Shown here: one piece after another, positions 43,042 through 52,119 of the stretch
How the letters are laid out: each line of letters opens with the position of its first letter
Position numbering within the stretch: the stretch's first letter is position 1
Origin: Hyphomicrobiales bacterium
GTDB lineage: Bacteria; Pseudomonadota; Alphaproteobacteria; Rhizobiales; Rhizobiaceae
DNA length: 64,000 bases
Direction: 5' to 3'
NCBI GenBank assembly: GCA_900473745.1
Contig: UCMW01000010.1
Span: 152,548 to 216,547, forward strand
Notes under the pieces: model-generated
The model's input: the letters and a program-made list of their open reading frames with translations, nothing else
Told to the model about the DNA's origin: nothing
The model's database searches: none
Program-made: the position numbers and the translations under genes

Positions 43042-45417
43042 TCAGGCATAGAGGCGCTGCACGGCTCTGTCGTTTTCGCGCAGATAGGCCACGAACCTGT
43101 CGACCGGTTTTGGACGGCCGACGAGGTAGCCTTGGATTTCGCCGCATCCGAGTTGCCGGAGCATATCGAACTGGGCCCTGTTCTCGACGCCTTCCGCTGC
43201 CACGCTCATGCGCAAGTCACGCGCGAGCTTGATGACCGCTTCGACGATCGCCCTGCTGTCCGGATTGGTCTCAAGGTCAGAAATGAAGGACTGGTCGATC
43301 TTCAGTTTGTCGAAGTGGTAGCGCCGCAGATAGCTGAGTGATGAAAAGCCCGTGCCAAAATCGTCTAGCGCTATTCTGAGCCCGAGGCGCGACAAGGCAG
43401 CAAGCGTTCCTTCCACGCCCATGCTGACGTCCATCAGCAGACTTTCCGTCACTTCGAGTTCGAGCCGATTGACCGGAAGACCGCTTTGTTTCAGGGCCGA
43501 CTCCACCAGTGGCAACAGGCCCGCGCTCAGGAACTGGCGCGATGAAAGATTGACGGCAATGCGGATATGGGCCGGCCAGTTGACAGCGTCCATGCAGGCC
43601 TGGCGCAGGACAAAGCTGCCAATGGCGCCGATCTGGCCGGTTTCTTCCGCGATGGGAATGAATTCGCCGGGGCTGATCACCCCTAGTGTCGGATGGGTCC
43701 AGCGGACGAGCGCTTCGGCACAGACGACGGTGCGAGTTTGCGCGTCGACGAGCGGCTGGTAGTTGATGCTGAGGTTTCCTTCGGCGATCGCCAGGGCCAG
43801 TTCACGTTCAATCAGACTGCGCCGTCGGGCTGCTGCGTCCAGGGTGCTGTCGAAGAAGCGGTAGCGGTTTCGTCCGTCAGCCTTCGCGCGGTAGAGCGCC
43901 AGATCGGCATTGCGCATGAGCTGGTCGGGCTCGGTGCCATCGATCGGCGCGCAGGCGATCCCGATGCTGGCACCGATATGGGCAGAGCCGGAGCGCAATG
44001 CTATTGGCTTCTTGAGCTTGTCGATGATCTTCGCTGCGAGGATGGCCGCACTTGGCGGATCGTCGCCCGACGAATGAAGGATTGCGAATTCATCGCCGCC
44101 GATGCGGGCGAGCGTGTTGGTCTCGCCGCACAGCTGGCTGAGAATGCTCGCCACAGCGCGCAGCAGCTCGTCGCCGCCGGCATGCCCGAAATTGTCGTTG
44201 ACCTGCTTGAAGCGATCGAGATCGAGAACGAGAACGGAGAAAGGATCGCCGAGACGCTCGAAGCGCGAGACCGCGCGTGCAAAGTCCTCGGCAAGCATTA
44301 CCCGATTGCCCACTGCTGTCAGGGGGTCGTGGCGAGCCATATGCTCGATTCGCAGGCGGCTCTCGCGACTTGCGGTGACGTCGCGTCCGACGCCGCGAAA
44401 TCCGTTGAAGTTGCCGTTCTCGTCCTGGATCGCCTTGGCCGTCAGCGACCAGATTGCCAGCTCTCCGCCGAGTTCGACGCAGATGTCCTGGTCGCGGAAA
44501 GACTGACGCTTCTCGAGACAGGTTTCGAAGTTCTGCCGGCAGTCGAAGCCGTCGATCCCGACCGACGAGAACGGGATGATGTTGACGATTGGTTTGCCGA
44601 CAACCATGGCCTCCGGCACCTGGAGCTGCTCGTAGAAGCGTATCGATGCCCGCTCCACGTTCATGTCGTGATCGACGCCCCAGAGCCAGTCTGCGGCGTT
44701 CTCCTCGAAATCGTTGAGGAGAAGGTTGATGACGTCGCGTTGGTCATCGGCGGCAAGCTTCGCCCGGACACGCTCTGTGAGGCTGTTGCACACGGCAAGC
44801 GAGGAGCGGATGATGATGGCGGCAAAGACGAGATAGAGGACGAAGAGATAGGCTTCGAGGACCGAAGGCTCGCGGGAGAGGGCGATGGCCGCGCCAACGG
44901 CTATGGTGCTGCAGAAGATGATCGAGGCTGGCGGAACGGTGGCAAGAGCGAAACCGCCGCCGCCGGCCATCCCGACCGTCAGGGCGATCAGCACCATTCT
45001 CTGTGTCTCGTCGGCTGTGTGATAGGCGGCAATGTCAAGCGCTGCCCAAAGTCCACTCAGGATGAACGCATAGATGACGGCGCGGATCGTTCCGCGCAAG
45101 CTGGCGCGTTCGCGAGCGCCGCGAGTGCGATTCCGCCACCAGGTATAGGTCGTGTAAAGCGCAATCGCGCAAATGAGGACGCAGATGATGGTAACTGCCG
45201 GAGATGACACGCTGCCGCGGAATGCGAACAGAGTGAGGATCGCATTGCAGAGGTTTGCGGCCATCATCCAGGGGGTGGTCGACCCCATCACGGACAGCCG
45301 GATGGCCCGTATACGGGCTGCCTCGTCCGCTGTCTGCCCGCTCTCTCCGAGGCGCAGGAAGCGGTCGACCATACCTTTAATCGGAGCTGCTGAACGCGCC
45401 AGGATCGTTTTTTCCAT
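43042..45417 (-). CDS. Membrane GGDEF-EAL protein with PAS domain
   Basis: A 791-residue bifunctional c-di-GMP enzyme. Order: about seven hydrophobic segments in the first 215 residues, a PAS-like sensor domain (about 235-365), a GGDEF domain with intact GGDEF (RIGGDEFAIL) and an EAL domain with intact EAL (CAEALVRW), the DDFGTG metal motif and VTESLLMD. The RxxD inhibition site is absent. Both catalytic halves look active, so the net effect on c-di-GMP depends on conditions (inference). Close homologues regulate motility and biofilm, but the signal here is unknown. ATG 45417 is the natural start. Confidence 0.92.
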   Translation of the reverse strand: MEKTILARSAAPIKGMVDRFLRLGESGQTADEAARIRAIRLSVMGSTTPWMMAANLCNAILTLFAFRGSVSSPAVTIICVLICAIALYTTYTWWRNRTRGARERASLRGTIRAVIYAFILSGLWAALDIAAYHTADETQRMVLIALTVGMAGGGGFALATVPPASIIFCSTIAVGAAIALSREPSVLEAYLFVLYLVFAAIIIRSSLAVCNSLTERVRAKLAADDQRDVINLLLNDFEENAADWLWGVDHDMNVERASIRFYEQLQVPEAMVVGKPIVNIIPFSSVGIDGFDCRQNFETCLEKRQSFRDQDICVELGGELAIWSLTAKAIQDENGNFNGFRGVGRDVTASRESRLRIEHMARHDPLTAVGNRVMLAEDFARAVSRFERLGDPFSVLVLDLDRFKQVNDNFGHAGGDELLRAVASILSQLCGETNTLARIGGDEFAILHSSGDDPPSAAILAAKIIDKLKKPIALRSGSAHIGASIGIACAPIDGTEPDQLMRNADLALYRAKADGRNRYRFFDSTLDAAARRRSLIERELALAIAEGNLSINYQPLVDAQTRTVVCAEALVRWTHPTLGVISPGEFIPIAEETGQIGAIGSFVLRQACMDAVNWPAHIRIAVNLSSRQFLSAGLLPLVESALKQSGLPVNRLELEVTESLLMDVSMGVEGTLAALSRLGLRIALDDFGTGFSSLSYLRRYHFDKLKIDQSFISDLETNPDSRAIVEAVIKLARDLRMSVAAEGVENRAQFDMLRQLGCGEIQGYLVGRPKPVDRFVAYLRENDRAVQRLYA

Positions 45418-45455
45418 GGCGAAAATTTAGCATCTACTTTTTAAGTCTGTGTAAA

Positions 45456-46028
45456 TTAGTCGTTTCGTGTTTTCCGTATCTCGGGAAATATCGTGGTGAT
45501 CCGATACAATACGTGCCGTTTCAGAGCGGGATGCGTGTCGGGGACCTTGGGGTGATCGAAATCTTGGCCATCGAGATAATCCATGCCGACGCGCCGCATG
45601 ACCGCGATCGAACGTTTATTGTCGTGGACAGCGAAGGCGTAGACTTCGGCAAGGCCCAAGGTGAGGAGAGCATGCTCGATCAGCTTTTTGGCTGCTTCGG
45701 TCACGTACCCCTTTCCCCAGAAGCGGGTCGCAAGGCGCCAGCCGATTTCGACCGATCCTTCCGGAAGTATTCCCGGTAGCTCGACCGGCGCGAGGCCACA
45801 GAAGCCCATGGCTTCGTCGGTGCCGCGATCGGCGAGGGCATAGAAGCCCAGTCCGGTCTCGGCAATCATGTCGCGATTGCGATTGAAGAGCAGATCGCAT
45901 TCGACATGGCTGCGGCGAAACGGAAAGAAAGCCATGACCTTCTCGTCCCGATTGATTTCACGGAACAGATCACGGTCTTCGTTCCGCCAATTGCGAAGCG
46001 TGAGCCGGTCTGTCTCGACGATGATCAT
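45456..46028 (-). CDS. GNAT family N-acetyltransferase
   Basis: A 190-residue acetyltransferase with RimJ-like features: RLTLRNWRNEDRDLFREIN at the N-terminus, the acetyl-CoA loop RFWGKGYVTEAAKK, and NKRSIAVMRRVGM near the end, which in RimJ/RimL-type enzymes forms the substrate-side helix. The substrate could be a protein N-terminus or a small amine and is not predictable. It lies ten bases past the serB stop on the same strand; ATG 46028 is chosen from the domain start. Confidence 0.85.
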   Translation of the reverse strand: MIIVETDRLTLRNWRNEDRDLFREINRDEKVMAFFPFRRSHVECDLLFNRNRDMIAETGLGFYALADRGTDEAMGFCGLAPVELPGILPEGSVEIGWRLATRFWGKGYVTEAAKKLIEHALLTLGLAEVYAFAVHDNKRSIAVMRRVGMDYLDGQDFDHPKVPDTHPALKRHVLYRITTIFPEIRKTRND

Positions 46029-46038
46029 GGCAGGCCTG

Positions 46039-46929
46039 TCATCCGGTGATGAAATCTGTCTTGCGATAGCCCTGGAGATAGAGGAGGGCGGTGAGGTCGC
46101 CGTGGTCGATGCGGATCTTGGCTTCGGCGGCAACCGCCGGCTTGGCGTGCAAGGCGACGCCGGAACCGGCGATGCCGAGCATGCCGAGATCGTTCGCGCC
46201 GTCGCCAACGGCGATCGTGTCGTCAGGTGAAATGCCGAGTTTCCCGGTGATGTCCAGCAGCGCATCGACCTTGGCCTGTTTGCCGAGGATCGGTTCGGCG
46301 ACCGTGCCTGTCAGATAACCGTCGTTTTCCAGTAGGATGTTGGCGCGGTTCTCGTCGAAGCCGAGCGTGGCGCCGATCCTGTTGGTGAAGACGGTGAAGC
46401 CGCCCGAGACAAGCGCGGTATAGCCACCCCTGGCCTTCATCGTGGCGATCAGTTCGCGGCCACCAGTCGTCAGGGTGATGCGCTTCTCGATCACCTCGTC
46501 AACCACCGTGATGGGCAAGCCCTTGAGCAGGGCCACGCGCTCGCGAAGAGCGGGCTCAAATGCGATTTCGCCGTTCATGGCGCGTGCCGTGATTTCGGAG
46601 ACCTTGTCCTTCAATCCGACTTCGGCCGCCAGTTCATCAATGCATTCCTGGCCGATCATGGTCGAATCCATGTCGGCGATCAGGAAGGATTTGCGGCGCG
46701 TTTCGGCGTTTTGTACGGCGACATCCACGGGCTGGCCCGCCAGAACCTCGCGCATGAGGCGCTCTGCTTCAACCGCGTCCGTACCATCCGGAAGCGGGAT
46801 GTCGCAGGCAATGCCGTCGGCGAGCCAGTAGAGCCGTGACGATGCGACCGCGTCTGCAGCCTTCTCGGCGAGCGCCGGGGTCAGAACAGGGTTTGACGGA
46901 TTGGCGACAAGCGTGGCAACCAAGGCCAT
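46039..46929 (-). CDS. serB: Phosphoserine phosphatase SerB
   Basis: Last step of serine synthesis: hydrolyses O-phospho-L-serine. The 296-residue protein has an N-terminal ACT-like region, then HAD motifs DMDSTMIGQEC (nucleophile Asp), VSGGF (motif II) and GDGANDLGML (motif IV). ATG 46929 is chosen: AGGATCT sits about ten bases upstream. It overlaps the divergent miaA start codon (46928 or 46931), so the promoters must lie inside the partner coding sequences. Confidence 0.95.
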   Translation of the reverse strand: MALVATLVANPSNPVLTPALAEKAADAVASSRLYWLADGIACDIPLPDGTDAVEAERLMREVLAGQPVDVAVQNAETRRKSFLIADMDSTMIGQECIDELAAEVGLKDKVSEITARAMNGEIAFEPALRERVALLKGLPITVVDEVIEKRITLTTGGRELIATMKARGGYTALVSGGFTVFTNRIGATLGFDENRANILLENDGYLTGTVAEPILGKQAKVDALLDITGKLGISPDDTIAVGDGANDLGMLGIAGSGVALHAKPAVAAEAKIRIDHGDLTALLYLQGYRKTDFITG

Positions 46930-46930
46930 G

Positions 46931-47842
46931 ATGGAAGATCCTAGCAAGAACTCAGACGCGATCCTGATAACCGGGCCGACCGCCAGCGGCAAGTCCGCGC
47001 TCGCGCTCGATTTTGCCCGAAGGCATGGCGGTGTGGTCATCAATGCCGACAGCATGCAGGTCTACGACACATTGCGTGTCGTGACTGCGCGTCCGAGCGT
47101 CGAGGAGATGGACGGGGTTCCGCACGAACTCTATGGCCATGTGCCGGCTTCGCGCAACTACTCTACAGGTGACTGGCTGCGGGAGATGGCGCATCTCCTC
47201 GACCGTATCAAGGCAGAGGAGCGTCTGCCTGTGATTGTCGGTGGCACTGGTCTCTATTTCAGGGCGCTGACGCGTGGGCTGTCTGAGATGCCGCCCATCC
47301 CCGATGAGCTCAGAAGCGAGATCCGGCTGAAGCTGGAATTTGAGGGGGCCGAGGTTCTCCATGCAGAACTGGCGGCCCTCGATCCGCCCGTCGCCCAACG
47401 GCTCAATCCGAGTGACGGGCAGCGGATCGTGCGGGCCCTGGAGGTGTTTCGCGCGACAGGGCGTTCCATCTCAGACTTTCAGAAACTGTCTGGCCCGGTG
47501 CTTGTCGATCCTGATCGGTCTGTGAAATTCGTTGTCTTGCCGGACAGAGCCGTGCTGCATGACCGCATCAACCGGCGTTTTGCGATAATGATGGACGAGG
47601 GGGCCGTCGCCGAGGTCGAAGCTTTGCTGGCGCTTGATCTTGCGCCCGAAATGCCGGCGATGAAAGCAATCGGCGTGTCGCAGATAGCCGATATGCTGGC
47701 GGGGCGGATCAGTCGTGCGGAGGCGACCGATCGAGCCTCTGCTGCGACACGACAATATGCAAAGCGGCAGATGACCTGGTTTCGCAATCAGATGGATGCA
47801 AGCTGGCGGCGCATCGATCCATCCACATTCCGGGCTGGCTGA
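46931..47842 (+). CDS. miaA: tRNA dimethylallyltransferase MiaA
   Basis: Adds the dimethylallyl group to A37 of UNN-reading tRNAs, improving translational fidelity. The 303-residue protein shows the P-loop GPTASGKSALALDF, DSMQVYDTL, GGTGLYFRAL and QYAKRQMTWFRNQ. ATG 46931 is preceded by AAGG about five bases upstream; ATG 46928 adds one residue. The start region overlaps the divergent serB start codon. The C-terminus is intact; the convergent HerA-type gene ends eight bases away. Confidence 0.95.
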   Translation: MEDPSKNSDAILITGPTASGKSALALDFARRHGGVVINADSMQVYDTLRVVTARPSVEEMDGVPHELYGHVPASRNYSTGDWLREMAHLLDRIKAEERLPVIVGGTGLYFRALTRGLSEMPPIPDELRSEIRLKLEFEGAEVLHAELAALDPPVAQRLNPSDGQRIVRALEVFRATGRSISDFQKLSGPVLVDPDRSVKFVVLPDRAVLHDRINRRFAIMMDEGAVAEVEALLALDLAPEMPAMKAIGVSQIADMLAGRISRAEATDRASAATRQYAKRQMTWFRNQMDASWRRIDPSTFRAG

Positions 47843-47849
47843 GGTGTTT

Positions 47850-49985
47850 TCAGTCGCGCTTGTAGAGGCTCGACAACGGCTTCTTCAGAATGCTTTCCCG
47901 AAGCGAGGAGCCGCCTTCGCGGCGCAGCGGCTGCGAGCCGAAGGTCGGGGGTGGTGGCTCGGCCGTGTAGGCCGGGGCAGGCGTCTCGGGACGCGGACGA
48001 ACCGTGTCTTCCTGACCGGTGCGTGGAAGCATGTCTGGCCGATAGGGCTCGATGGGGGGCGTTTCCGAGGACGGTAGTGTCTGCCGCTGGACCGGAGATT
48101 CATAAGCCGGACGCGTGACGGGTGGTGATGGCGCCATCGGGCTTGTGCCGGTCATGGAGCGTGGAGCGGTGGAGGGCGCAAGGCCCTGCCTCAACGTATC
48201 GTAGCCATCGTCCTCGTCGTCGAATTCTTCGTCGTCATAGATGCCATCTGGCGCGAGCGGGACTTCACCGCGACCAAAGCCGCTGTCGAAGCTCTGCTGG
48301 AATGCGGAGATGTCCGGTCCGGCAATGGCGCGCATGCGGCCGACGATGTTGCGAAGATCGACGGTATCGGGCGTCTCATCGGTATTTTTCGCGGTGACGC
48401 CGTTCGCCTTCGGCAGAGCCGATTCGTCGACGCGGGTGAAGCGCATGCGCATCGGGACGGCGATCGCCTCGCCGAAGGCAATGGCTTCTCCGTTGCCGAT
48501 CGAGGAAATGAAGCTGGTGGTCGAAATGGAACTGTCGGGAATAGCCGAGCGGATGATCTCCTGGTCGCGGTCGTTGGCAAGCCGCATGGCAAAGAGTGTC
48601 GAGCACTGCGACAGGATGGTCTGGTCGAGTTCGCCGGGGCGCTGGGTGATCACGCCGAGCGACACGCCGTATTTTCGGCCTTCCTTGGCGATACGGGCGA
48701 TGGCCTGGCGGGTCGGGAAGAAGCCGAGATTGGGGTCTGCGGGCACGTAGCGGTGTGCCTCCTCGCAGACGACGAGCATGTGGATCGCGCCGTTCGACCA
48801 GAGCGCCAGCTCGAAGGCCATGCGGCAAAGCACCGAAGCGACGGAGTTCACGACTTCCGAGGGAATGCCGGCCAGCTGGAAGGTCGAAATCGGACGATCG
48901 TCTCCCGGGATACGGAAGATATGCGCGATCGTCTCCATGATCGTGTCGCTGATCGTATTGTTGGAGAACATGAAATGATAGCGCGGGTCGTTGACGGCCG
49001 ACATGATGCGCATCTTCAGCGAGCGCAGGAAGGGCTTTTCGCCGCGACCTTCGAGGCGGCCGATGCGTTCGTCGATCAGAGCCAGGAGATCGGCAACGCG
49101 ATAGGGCACCGGCGTGTCCGCGGTCATCGAGCTCTTGTCGGCCATGCGGCGCATGAGGGCGCTTTCATTGCCGCGGAAGGCGCGCTTCGCTTCGGGCATG
49201 AGATCGCGCAGGATGTCGAGCTCTTCTGCTACAGGCGGGCGTCCGCGGAAGAGAACCTCGGCGAACTCGTCGAGGCGCATCAGCCAGAAGGGCAGGTCGA
49301 GCGTGTCGGTGTCGATGACGACAGCGAGCTCCGGAAAGGCGGCGGCGAATTCGTTGTGTGGGTCGAGGATCAGGATTCGGAGCTTCGGGTCGCTCTCGAT
49401 CGCCTTGCGCAAAAGAAGCGAAACCGCGGTCGATTTGCCAACGCCGGTCGAGCCGACCACGGCGAAGTGCTTCGACAACATGGAGGGAATGTGGATCGCA
49501 GCGTCGATCGACTCGTCCTGGGTCAGCTTTCCGATGACGGCCGTGTCGTTGAGGCGGGTGTCATAGATGCGCAGGAGGTCGGCCGCGCGAATGCGATGTG
49601 CAATCGCGCCGAGATAGGGGTAGCGTGAAATGCCGGTAGAGAAGGTCTCCTTACCATCCTCCTGGACATAGACCTCGCCCATGAGCTCGACCTCGATCAG
49701 GAACTGGTTGTCGGCGCCTTCGCCCCAGTCCTTGCCTTCGGTCTGCATCGAATAGGCGAGTGCCACGACGCGGTTCTTGCCGACCGTAATGGAAATCAGG
49801 CGGCCGACGGACCACAGCTCCGTGAGATCGGTGCCGCCTTCCGCTGCGACTGCAGAAATGGTCGCACGCGAGCCGTTGCAGGCGACGACGCGTCCCAGCA
49901 TCCGGTTGCCAGGCCGCATACCATCGCGGCGCTCTTGTTCTCCGGCATCGCCGGACTTGTGAAGATCATCGTTCAACAAGCGCAT
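47850..49985 (-). CDS. HerA-type ATP-binding protein (DUF87)
   Basis: A 711-residue hexameric-type P-loop ATPase related to HerA/FtsK. N-terminal HAS-barrel-like region, then Walker A GSTGVGKSTA, Walker B LVVCEEAHRY and the arginine-finger region PTRQAIARIAKEGRKYG, followed by an acidic segment (DDEEFDDEDDGYD) and a Pro/Ser/Thr-rich tail of about 120 residues. HerA works with the NurA nuclease in archaeal end resection; in bacteria such ATPases are often linked with DNA repair or with anti-phage modules. No NurA or defence partner is adjacent here, so only the ATPase assignment is safe. Confidence 0.82.
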   Translation of the reverse strand: MRLLNDDLHKSGDAGEQERRDGMRPGNRMLGRVVACNGSRATISAVAAEGGTDLTELWSVGRLISITVGKNRVVALAYSMQTEGKDWGEGADNQFLIEVELMGEVYVQEDGKETFSTGISRYPYLGAIAHRIRAADLLRIYDTRLNDTAVIGKLTQDESIDAAIHIPSMLSKHFAVVGSTGVGKSTAVSLLLRKAIESDPKLRILILDPHNEFAAAFPELAVVIDTDTLDLPFWLMRLDEFAEVLFRGRPPVAEELDILRDLMPEAKRAFRGNESALMRRMADKSSMTADTPVPYRVADLLALIDERIGRLEGRGEKPFLRSLKMRIMSAVNDPRYHFMFSNNTISDTIMETIAHIFRIPGDDRPISTFQLAGIPSEVVNSVASVLCRMAFELALWSNGAIHMLVVCEEAHRYVPADPNLGFFPTRQAIARIAKEGRKYGVSLGVITQRPGELDQTILSQCSTLFAMRLANDRDQEIIRSAIPDSSISTTSFISSIGNGEAIAFGEAIAVPMRMRFTRVDESALPKANGVTAKNTDETPDTVDLRNIVGRMRAIAGPDISAFQQSFDSGFGRGEVPLAPDGIYDDEEFDDEDDGYDTLRQGLAPSTAPRSMTGTSPMAPSPPVTRPAYESPVQRQTLPSSETPPIEPYRPDMLPRTGQEDTVRPRPETPAPAYTAEPPPPTFGSQPLRREGGSSLRESILKKPLSSLYKRD

Positions 49986-50115
49986 TCTCCCTGCTGGCGC
50001 AAGCCTAGGGAGGAGCGCTTAAAATATCGTGTATTTCGTTAGGAAGGCAGTGAGAATTGATGGGTTTCGCGCAACAAACGTTCGCAAGCCGGGGTGAAAA
50101 TTTAACAAAGATGCG

Positions 50116-50144
50116 TTGACGCTGCGATGCTTTCTGTCTAACAC
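50116..50144 (+). promoter_or_regulatory. Promoter of the ilv leader and ilvB-ilvH
   Basis: TTGACG (50116-50121), 17 bases, TAACAC (50139-50144). With the usual 6-8 bases to the start site, transcription begins at about 50151, one to three bases before the leader-peptide ATG at 50153. The leader would then be translated from an almost leaderless mRNA. Confidence 0.55.
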
Positions 50145-50152
50145 TTCGCTCC

Positions 50153-50209
50153 ATGAAAAACTCGGTGGCACTTATCGTGGTGGGACGGCGCATGGGCAGG
50201 ATGGTGTAA
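50153..50209 (+). CDS. ilv operon leader peptide (18 codons)
   Basis: ATG to TAA, encoding MKNSVALIVVGRRMGRMV. Positions 5 and 7-10 are Val, Leu, Ile, Val, Val, and 18 is Val: six of 18 codons are for the amino acids whose synthesis the downstream operon starts, the mark of an attenuation leader. It lacks a Shine-Dalgarno sequence, consistent with a start site at the ATG. Its stop codon lies in the loop of a hairpin (GGATGG/CCATCC, 50199-50215), inside a larger stem (GCGCATGGG 50188-50196 with CCCATGCGC 50227-50235). Confidence 0.72.
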   Translation: MKNSVALIVVGRRMGRMV

Positions 50210-50243
50210 CCATCCGGCGGTAGCCACCCATGCGCTAGATGAC

Positions 50244-50267
50244 AGGCTCCTCAAGGGGCCTTTTTTT
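50244..50267 (+). terminator. Attenuator terminator of ilvB-ilvH
   Basis: Stem AGGCTCC (50244-50250) with GGGGCCT (50255-50261), one G-U pair, loop TCAA, followed by seven T residues. It lies 34 bases after the leader stop and before the structural genes, so it should act as a conditional terminator. If ribosomes stall at the Val/Leu/Ile codons, alternative pairing upstream could prevent its formation (inference). Confidence 0.75.
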
Positions 50268-50323
50268 ATGCCCTGAACCGGGTTATCAGCCCCAAAAACC
50301 AAGAAGGCAGATGGAAACACAGC

Positions 50324-52102
50324 ATGACGGGTAAAGACAATCAGATGACTGGCGCCGAGATCGTCCTGCGCGCGCTGAAAGACAACGGTGTCGAACATAT
50401 CTTCGGCTATCCCGGCGGGGCCGTGCTTCCCATTTATGACGAGATTTTCCAGCAGGAAGAGATCCAGCACATTCTCGTCCGCCACGAGCAGGGTGCCGGC
50501 CATGCGGCGGAAGGCTATGCCCGCTCGACAGGCAAGGTCGGCGTCATGCTGGTCACGTCCGGTCCCGGTGCCACCAATGCCGTCACGCCGCTGCAAGACG
50601 CGTTGATGGACAGTGTTCCACTGGTATGCATCTCCGGTCAGGTACCGACTTCGCTGATCGGCTCGGATGCCTTCCAGGAATGCGACACCGTCGGTATCAC
50701 GCGGCCCTGCACCAAGCACAACTGGCTGGTCAAGGACGTCAACCAGCTGGCAAGCGTCATCCATGAGGCCTTCCGGATTGCCCAGACCGGTCGCCCGGGT
50801 CCTGTTCTCGTCGACGTGCCCAAGGACATCCAGTTTGCCACCGGCACCTATACGCCGCCGGATGCGCATAAAACGCTGAAGAGCTACCAGCCCAAGGTCA
50901 CGGGAGATGCACTGGCCATCCAGGCCGCAGTGGAGCTGATGGCAACGGCCCGCCGGCCCATCATCTATTCGGGTGGCGGCGTGATCAATTCCGGTCCGGA
51001 AGCCACCAAGTTGCTGCGCGAACTGGTCCAGCTCACCGACTTCCCGATCACCTCTACCTTGATGGGTCTCGGCTGCTATCCGGCATCGGGCAAGAACTGG
51101 CTCGGCATGCTCGGCATGCACGGATCCTACGAAGCGAACATGGCCATGCATGATTGCGACGTCATGGTCTGCATCGGCGCACGTTTCGACGACCGCATCA
51201 CCGGCCGTCTGAACGCGTTCTCGCCGAACTCGAAGAAGATCCACATCGACATCGATCCGTCGTCGATCAACAAGAATGTCCGCGTCGACGTTCCGATCAC
51301 CGGCGATGTCGGTCGGGTGCTCGAAGACATGGTCCGCGCCTGGCGTGCCCTGCCGAAGAAGCCCGAGGCTTCGCAGACAGCCGAGTGGAATGCGAGCATT
51401 GCCAAGTGGCGCGCCCGTAACTCCTTCGCCTATACGCCGTCCAAGGACGTCATCATGCCGCAATATGCGCTGCAGCGGCTCTATGAGCTCAGCAAGCATC
51501 GCGATACCTACATCACGACCGAAGTCGGACAGCACCAGATGTGGGCGGCCCAGTATATCGGCTTCGAACAGCCGAACCGCTGGATGACCTCAGGCGGTCT
51601 CGGGACCATGGGTTACGGCCTCCCGGCTGCCATCGGCGTTCAGGTGGCGCATCCCGATGCGCTGGTCATCGATGTCGCGGGCGATGCCTCGATCCAGATG
51701 TGCATCCAGGAAATGTCCTGTGCCATCCAGTACGAGCTGCCGGTCAAGGTGTTCATCCTGAACAACCAGTACATGGGTATGGTCCGCCAGTGGCAGCAGC
51801 TCCTGCACGGCAACCGTCTGTCGAACTCCTATACGGAAGCCATGCCTGATTTCGTCAAGCTGGCGGAAGCCTATGGCGCGGTCGGCATTCGCTGTGAAAA
51901 GCCGGGCGATCTCGACGGTGCCATCCAGGAAATGATCGACGTGAAGAAGCCGGTCATCTTCGACTGCCGTGTCGCCAATCTCGCCAACTGCTTCCCGATG
52001 ATCCCCTCGGGCAAGGCACACAACGAGATGCTGCTGCCGGACGAGGCGACCGACGAAGCCGTTGCCAATGCCATCGATGCCAAGGGCCGTCAGCTCGTCT
52101 GA
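50324..52102 (+). CDS. ilvB: Acetolactate synthase large subunit
   Basis: Thiamine-diphosphate enzyme that condenses pyruvate into acetolactate or acetohydroxybutyrate, first step of Val/Leu/Ile synthesis. The 592-residue protein shows catalytic Glu in RHEQGAGHAAEGYARS, the ThDP motif GDASIQMCIQEM with NNQYMGMVRQWQ, and FAD-binding region GGGVINSGP. Two other ATGs nearby are out of frame; ATG 50324 has GGAAA about ten bases upstream. It is preceded by the attenuator and followed by ilvH after 17 bases. Also called ilvI in rhizobial annotations. Confidence 0.96.
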   Translation: MTGKDNQMTGAEIVLRALKDNGVEHIFGYPGGAVLPIYDEIFQQEEIQHILVRHEQGAGHAAEGYARSTGKVGVMLVTSGPGATNAVTPLQDALMDSVPLVCISGQVPTSLIGSDAFQECDTVGITRPCTKHNWLVKDVNQLASVIHEAFRIAQTGRPGPVLVDVPKDIQFATGTYTPPDAHKTLKSYQPKVTGDALAIQAAVELMATARRPIIYSGGGVINSGPEATKLLRELVQLTDFPITSTLMGLGCYPASGKNWLGMLGMHGSYEANMAMHDCDVMVCIGARFDDRITGRLNAFSPNSKKIHIDIDPSSINKNVRVDVPITGDVGRVLEDMVRAWRALPKKPEASQTAEWNASIAKWRARNSFAYTPSKDVIMPQYALQRLYELSKHRDTYITTEVGQHQMWAAQYIGFEQPNRWMTSGGLGTMGYGLPAAIGVQVAHPDALVIDVAGDASIQMCIQEMSCAIQYELPVKVFILNNQYMGMVRQWQQLLHGNRLSNSYTEAMPDFVKLAEAYGAVGIRCEKPGDLDGAIQEMIDVKKPVIFDCRVANLANCFPMIPSGKAHNEMLLPDEATDEAVANAIDAKGRQLV

Positions 52103-52119
52103 CCGGGAGGAACAGAACC

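Noticed and set aside
43693..45207. 504-codon open frame antisense to the GGDEF-EAL gene
   Set aside because: The GGDEF and EAL signatures are on the minus strand, so this is a shadow frame.
47850..49985. HerA ATPase as part of a defence system
   Set aside because: HerA-type ATPases do occur in anti-phage modules, but none of the usual partners (Sir2, DUF4297, NurA-like nucleases) is adjacent, and the flanks are miaA and the ilv operon; a housekeeping role is the simpler reading.
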